Below are positions 15,970 through 19,405 of a DNA stretch of 19,405 bases, in pieces. Made by a program: the position numbers and the translations under genes. Below the pieces are notes generated by a model. The model saw only the letters and a program-made list of their open reading frames with translations. It did no database searches and was not told the DNA's origin. Where the stretch lies: positions 1 through 19,405 of the forward strand of contig DBIS01000217.1 of the NCBI GenBank assembly GCA_002296975.1, written 5' to 3'. The first letter of the stretch is position 1, and every line of letters begins with the position of its first letter. The DNA is from Deltaproteobacteria bacterium UBA796 (lineage in GTDB: Bacteria > Myxococcota_A > UBA796).

Positions 15970-16444
15970 GGGTCGCGACTGTGGCGACCATTCGGGGTGC
16001 TTCGTTGTTGATATGCTGGTCGTCGGAACACCCAGCGCATGCAGAAAGGCCTTCGGTGACCGAGCAGCTAGAGCAGGTTTTCAGGTATTCGACGCTGGAC
16101 TGAAGTTCGATTTCGAGGGCTTGTAATCGGGAGATGGCGCGTCGGGTCTCTTGGATTTTTTCTTCGTAAAATTGACGAAGAGTGACCATCGCGTGTGGGC
16201 CGGTGTCTTTACTTTGAAAGTCTGCCAAGAAATCTTTGATGTCGGTGAGGGAGAAGCCCAACTCTTGGAGCCGCTCTATCCAATGAATACGGTCGAGGGC
16301 CTTGTCCGTATACATGCGAAAACCACCCGCACTGCGGGCTGCAGGCTGAAGCAAGCCAAGCTCCTCGTAAAAGTGGAGCGCCCGAACGGTTTTGTCGGTG
16401 CGCTTGGCCAACTCTCCGATTCGGAATGTGTTTTGCGTGCTCAT
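15962..16444 (-). CDS. MerR-family regulator with CX2C-X8-CX2C cluster, likely regulator of the isc run
   Basis: This gene encodes a 160-residue product. Residues about 7-76 form a MerR winged helix-turn-helix, with the signature VRALHFYEELGLL (20-32) and GFRMY (41-45). Residues about 85-122 form the long dimerisation helix. The C-terminal effector region has four cysteines, Cys124, Cys127, Cys136 and Cys139, followed by a polar tail. The spacing differs from SoxR (CX2CXCX5C) and from CueR or ZntR. The cluster could hold Fe-S or Zn; the location, overlapping iscS by 8 nt at the head of the run, suggests Fe-S sensing in place of IscR, which is an inference. The ATG sits about 6 nt from a -10-like TATAGT with no Shine-Dalgarno, so the message may be leaderless. 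An operator-like dyad lies just upstream, which suggests autoregulation. Confidence 0.92.
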   Translation of the reverse strand: MSTQNTFRIGELAKRTDKTVRALHFYEELGLLQPAARSAGGFRMYTDKALDRIHWIERLQELGFSLTDIKDFLADFQSKDTGPHAMVTLRQFYEEKIQETRRAISRLQALEIELQSSVEYLKTCSSCSVTEGLSACAGCSDDQHINNEAPRMVATVATHG

Positions 16445-16450
16445 GACTTA

Positions 16451-16482
16451 ACTATATACCCAAACCTTACCTTTACGTAAGG
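16451..16482 (-). promoter_or_regulatory. Putative MerR-type promoter/operator of the isc run
   Basis: On the minus strand there is a -10-like TATAGT (16451-16456) and a -35-like CTTACG (16476-16481) separated by 19 bp, the stretched spacing typical of MerR-controlled promoters. A perfect 6-bp inverted repeat with a 6-bp centre, CCTTAC...GTAAGG, fills 16465-16482, between and over the -35, where MerR proteins bind. The expected start of transcription falls on or next to the ATG at 16444. The -35 match is weak, which is normal for activator-dependent promoters. Confidence 0.55.
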
Positions 16483-16504
16483 GGATGATCTTGAAGAACT
16501 CGGT

Positions 16505-18652
16505 TTAGCCTGGATCCGCATGGGTGTCAACGGCAACTGATGATGGTGTGTTCACGGAGGCCCACAGCGTTTGGAGGCTCCACCTTTTGATCATTAAGTC
16601 GGTCCCATCGCTGTGAAAGTGCAAACTGCCGTCCTGGTCGGTTCTGAGAAGCCTGTGTTCACCCCAGGCCCTCACCACATCGGGATGTGGGTGACCGTAT
16701 GTGTTGCCTTTTCCCGCCTGAACCACAGCAACCTGGGTTTTGGTCGCTGCTATTAAGGCGGCACCCGAGGAATATTTGGAGCCATGATGTGCGATGGAAA
16801 CCACACTCATCTCGGGCATATTCTTAGCCAAGCGGTTTTCGGTTTCGGTGCCGATATCGCCTAAGATTAAAAAGTGATGGGCCCCATGGCGAAAGCTGAG
16901 CACCAAGCCATTGTCGTTGTCTTTTTTGGGGTCGGATGAAGAAAAAGGAAAGACATGGGTCGGGATGTTCCGCTGATGGGCCTTCAGCCACAGCGCCCGA
17001 TATTGCTGCTCGTCGATATTGGGTCGTCGAGACACCCATAATGCCCCCACGTCCAATGATTCGATAACCGGTAAAAGCCCGCCGAAATGGTCGATATCAG
17101 GGTGGGTGATAAAGACCATATCGATGGTGTTCACACCGATTCTGCGTAGCCAGTGCAGCAGTCCTGGCCCGCGGCGACCGCCGTCGATCAGCCAATGGGT
17201 GCCATCAGGCCAAGCCACCAAAGCTGCAGATCCTTGGCCGATTGCGGGAAATTGCACGGTCAATCCGGATGAGGGCCATCGGGCTGGACACAAGGCCAAG
17301 AGGACCAACAAGGCCGCGCGCTTGGGCCGCCCGATTGAGAAGACGGCACCAAAAAGCAAGGCTGCGCCAAAATATCCAACTGCGATGGGAACGGTGCCCA
17401 CATCGACCAATGCCAGCCAACTCAGGCACAAATCCACGGCTTCGTCGGCCACGAATAGAAACAGGTTCGATGAACGCTCTGGGCCATACACACCTAAAAG
17501 TGCCCCTGGGACGGCCAAGGCTGCGAATAGAGGGATCGCCACGAGGTTGGCCAAAGGGGCCACAGGCGACAGCTGCTGAAAAACCAGTGCGCTGATGGGC
17601 AATGTCCCAAAGCTTGCGATTATTGTGGCGGCCAGGCTTCGGACAGCCCATTTCAACAAAGTTGGGTGGTCGTGGTTTAGCCAACCGGTCGCAGGTTGCA
17701 TCCATCCGATCAATGCTGCCACGGCAGAAAAAGACAGCACAAAGCCCAAAGAGATGACCATCGAAGGCTCGAAAAGGACCACTGCCAAGGCTGCGATGCC
17801 CAGGGTTTGCCACGGGGCGACCCGTCGATTGGCCAAAGAACACAAGGCGATAAACCCCACCATCCATGCTGCGCGCTGGGTGGACACCGGCCAGTAAACC
17901 AAGCTGCCGTAGCCAATCGCTGCGCCCAAACCACCGAGTGCTGGGCCTAAAACTGACCATGGGGCCATGGCGCCTGAGCACAGCACGCGGCTAAAGACCC
18001 ACCCGAAAAAGGCCCCCGCCGAGGCAACCATTCCCACATGAAGTCCGCTGATGGCCAAAAGATGGATGGTCGCAGTGGACCGAAAACGGTCCATGGTCGA
18101 GGGGCTTATGCCTTGTCTTTGACCGGTCGCCAAGGCCTGGAGAACGGCCCCGTGTTTGAGCCATTGGGGAAGTGGCCGGGAACGGCTTTCAGTGGTGGCC
18201 TGGGTCCAATGTCCAACCCGAACCCGTTTGGCCTTTGCGAGGACGGCTTGGGCGTTCGATGGCCAAGCCTCAGGCAAGACCGGTCGTGGGTTTGCTTTTC
18301 GAACTTGGGCGCTCACAAGGGTATTTGGCGGTGGCGGTAGGTCTTTGAACTGAGCCCACAACCTTCCGTTTTCGGTCTCTATCAATGCGGTGTGGCCGCT
18401 TTTGGAGACAATCTGACCGATTGCTATCTTGGGGGTGAGTTCAGCTTGAGGCTGGGTTGACACCGCGATTTGGCCCAAACACAAGCCCAGGACCAGAAAC
18501 GAAAGGGTGTTCAGGGTCAACCGCTTGGCGCAAATGCCGATCAAGGCGGTGGCCGTCACCCCACCCAATACGCTCACCGGTACGCTCAGCCACAAACAGC
18601 TCAGCACGCCTAAAATCGCACCGAGTGCCAACCATGCCAATGGAGCGTTCAT
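16505..18652 (-). CDS. comEC: ComEC/Rec2-type DNA uptake channel
   Basis: This gene encodes a 715-residue product from the ATG at 18652; a TTG at 18688 in the same frame is a less likely start, and no clear ribosome site is visible for either. Numbered from the ATG, the N-terminal part has a short membrane region and a soluble domain (about 80-165). The Competence core carries HLLAISGLHVG (197-207) and about ten membrane helices to about 455. The C-terminal metallo-beta-lactamase-like domain has THPDIDHFGG (516-525), AHHGSKYSSG and the GNTYGHPHP segment. The family moves single-stranded DNA across the inner membrane during natural transformation. The first strand of the hydrolase-like domain reads FPAIGQGSA where LDVGQGDA is usual, so one acidic residue of that motif is replaced. 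It lies upstream of the isc promoter on the same strand, separated by 60 bp. No other competence gene is in the window. Confidence 0.95.
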   Translation of the reverse strand: MNAPLAWLALGAILGVLSCLWLSVPVSVLGGVTATALIGICAKRLTLNTLSFLVLGLCLGQIAVSTQPQAELTPKIAIGQIVSKSGHTALIETENGRLWAQFKDLPPPPNTLVSAQVRKANPRPVLPEAWPSNAQAVLAKAKRVRVGHWTQATTESRSRPLPQWLKHGAVLQALATGQRQGISPSTMDRFRSTATIHLLAISGLHVGMVASAGAFFGWVFSRVLCSGAMAPWSVLGPALGGLGAAIGYGSLVYWPVSTQRAAWMVGFIALCSLANRRVAPWQTLGIAALAVVLFEPSMVISLGFVLSFSAVAALIGWMQPATGWLNHDHPTLLKWAVRSLAATIIASFGTLPISALVFQQLSPVAPLANLVAIPLFAALAVPGALLGVYGPERSSNLFLFVADEAVDLCLSWLALVDVGTVPIAVGYFGAALLFGAVFSIGRPKRAALLVLLALCPARWPSSGLTVQFPAIGQGSAALVAWPDGTHWLIDGGRRGPGLLHWLRRIGVNTIDMVFITHPDIDHFGGLLPVIESLDVGALWVSRRPNIDEQQYRALWLKAHQRNIPTHVFPFSSSDPKKDNDNGLVLSFRHGAHHFLILGDIGTETENRLAKNMPEMSVVSIAHHGSKYSSGAALIAATKTQVAVVQAGKGNTYGHPHPDVVRAWGEHRLLRTDQDGSLHFHSDGTDLMIKRWSLQTLWASVNTPSSVAVDTHADPG

Positions 18653-18753
18653 GCAGGGGTGACACAGCAAAGACTGTGCCGACCACAAAACAGCTATTTG
18701 GCCTAAATTTGGGTGCCTAAAATCAAGACACCTGTCGGCTATTCGGTGAACAC
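18653..18753. other. Short intergenic region, nothing definite
   Basis: This 101-bp stretch lies between comEC and the small lipoprotein, both on the minus strand. A 4-bp stem (CACC...GGTG) near 18730-18750 is followed by a T-containing run on the minus strand, but it is too weak to call a terminator. No promoter with two convincing boxes was found. Confidence 0.4.
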
Positions 18754-19248
18754 TTACTCAGGGCTGAAGGTGTAAGCCTCGGAGGTATTATATTGGGCGT
18801 CTTTGACGCGAACGCTCAACATGACACCATCGCCTTCGATGTAGTCGACCTCGGCGACCAAGGAAACTTCTTGGGTCTCTGGATTGTACACGGCCTCGAT
18901 GGTGGCCGAAGCGCCCGGCTCGTCTGGGTCTGTGATGATGAACCAAGTCTCTGCTGACCCATCGATGGACACCCCGACCTTTCCGTTATGGATATCACCC
19001 TCGGCGTCGGTGACTTGAATGTCGATCAGCGCGCGCGGTGGATCCGTTTCGAAGTCCCAAGAACCGGAAACTCCGGAAATCACGGGGGCGGTGCCGTTGC
19101 CCATTCCTGTGTCTTCGTCACTGTTATTGGTGTCGCCACTGCCGTCGGGCACATCCTGCGATGTGCCGCCACCGCCCATGCCTAAGGATTTATCGCTGTA
19201 ATTACAGCCAAATGTGGCCACCAAAAAGGCGAGGGTGTGAAATTTCAT
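18754..19248 (-). CDS. Small putative lipoprotein, unknown function
   Basis: This gene encodes a 164-residue product with a clear start: AGGAG lies about 5 nt before the ATG at 19248. The N-terminus MKFHTLAFLVATFGC is hydrophobic and ends in a relaxed lipobox (TFGC) with Cys15 as the possible lipidation site. Residues about 24-52 are Gly/Asp/Ser/Thr-rich low complexity. From about 55 the sequence looks like a single beta-sandwich domain: it opens APVISGVSGSWDFE and continues with VTDAEGDIHNGKVGVSID, a pattern seen in Ig-like or cadherin-like domains. The gene is divergent from the exported protein at 19342. The family was not recognised and no partner is implied by its neighbours. Confidence 0.85.
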   Translation of the reverse strand: MKFHTLAFLVATFGCNYSDKSLGMGGGGTSQDVPDGSGDTNNSDEDTGMGNGTAPVISGVSGSWDFETDPPRALIDIQVTDAEGDIHNGKVGVSIDGSAETWFIITDPDEPGASATIEAVYNPETQEVSLVAEVDYIEGDGVMLSVRVKDAQYNTSEAYTFSPE

Positions 19249-19275
19249 GGGGTCTCCTGATGGGGGACTGGGTTT

Positions 19276-19304
19276 CCGACAGTAAGTGCTACGGTGTATA
19301 CAAT
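19276..19304 (+). promoter_or_regulatory. Candidate promoter for the exported protein at the right end
   Basis: A -35-like CCGACA (19276-19281) and a -10-like TACAAT (19299-19304) are separated by 17 bp; each matches four to five of six consensus bases. The start of transcription would fall near 19311, about 30 nt before the ATG at 19342. The -10 overlaps the perfect palindrome TGTATACA (19295-19302). Confidence 0.35.
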
Positions 19305-19341
19305 GCCCAGCCCGAGGGCTTTGTGCAAGATGAGGTGGTGA

Positions 19342-19405
19342 ATGAATCGGACTGTGGTTGCTATTTTGTTTCCACTTTTGGCGGTGGCCAGCGGTACCAT
19401 TGGTG
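19342..19405 (+). CDS. N-terminus of an exported protein (3' end outside window)
   Basis: Only 21 codons and one extra base are visible. The ATG at 19342 has GAGG 6 nt upstream. The sequence begins MNRTVVAILFPLLAVASGT, a short basic start then a hydrophobic core and small residues, as in a signal peptide. The function cannot be judged from this fragment. The gene is divergent from the small lipoprotein, with 93 bp between the starts. Confidence 0.6.
   Translation, partial: MNRTVVAILFPLLAVASGTIG

Noticed and set aside
15962..16444. SoxR orthologue
   Set aside because: SoxR has CX2CXCX5C. Here the four cysteines are CX2C-X8-CX2C, and the gene is fused into an isc operon rather than divergent from soxS or efflux genes.
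19309..19320. AGCCC-GA-GGGCT palindrome as an RNA hairpin near the right-hand start
   Set aside because: The loop would be only 2 nt, the usable stem is 4 bp and no U-tract follows. It is too weak to call.

Overview
The window looks like chromosome of a moderately high-GC, Gram-negative bacterium of deltaproteobacterial/myxobacterial type (Myxococcota or a neighbouring phylum). The evidence is a very large secreted protein with MopE-type metal-binding repeats and FG-GAP repeats, lipoproteins with low-complexity linkers, two Hanks-type Ser/Thr kinases (one fused to an ATPase and TPRs), and a proteobacterial-style ISC iron-sulfur system. This placement is inferred from gene content only. I saw no rRNA, tRNA, CRISPR array, insertion sequence or phage gene.

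Layout. (1) 1-3510, + strand: 3' part of a giant secreted protein with about eleven MopE-like motifs, a lamin-tail-like domain inserted among them, and C-terminal FG-GAP repeats. It converges on the next block, with only 11 bp between the two stop codons. (2) 16444-3522, - strand: a tightly packed run of twelve genes. In transcription order they are a MerR-family regulator with four C-terminal cysteines, iscS, iscU, iscA, hscB, hscA, a polytopic membrane protein, a small Ser/Thr kinase, a class I/II aminotransferase, a frataxin (cyaY), an 1168-residue kinase-ATPase-TPR protein and a lipoprotein. Most junctions are 4-8 nt overlaps or gaps under 25 nt; the largest gap is 56 nt. (3) 18652-16505, - strand: a ComEC/Rec2-type DNA-uptake channel. 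(4) 19248-18754, - strand: a small lipoprotein, divergent from (5) 19342-19405, + strand: the first 21 codons of an exported protein.

How the genes work together. IscS supplies sulfur from cysteine, IscU is the scaffold, IscA is an A-type carrier, and HscB/HscA are the chaperone pair that releases clusters from IscU; the IscU here carries the LPPVK motif read by HscA. Frataxin, which modulates IscS/IscU in other organisms, lies in the same run but five genes downstream of hscA. No IscR (Rrf2 family), ferredoxin or IscX gene is present in the window. The regulatory slot is taken by the MerR-type protein, whose promoter has a MerR-style dyad and appears to give a leaderless message. Two unusual features are this non-IscR regulator with a CX2C-X8-CX2C cluster, and the coupling of an ISC operon containing an eukaryote-like cysteine-bearing HscB and a frataxin to two protein kinases.
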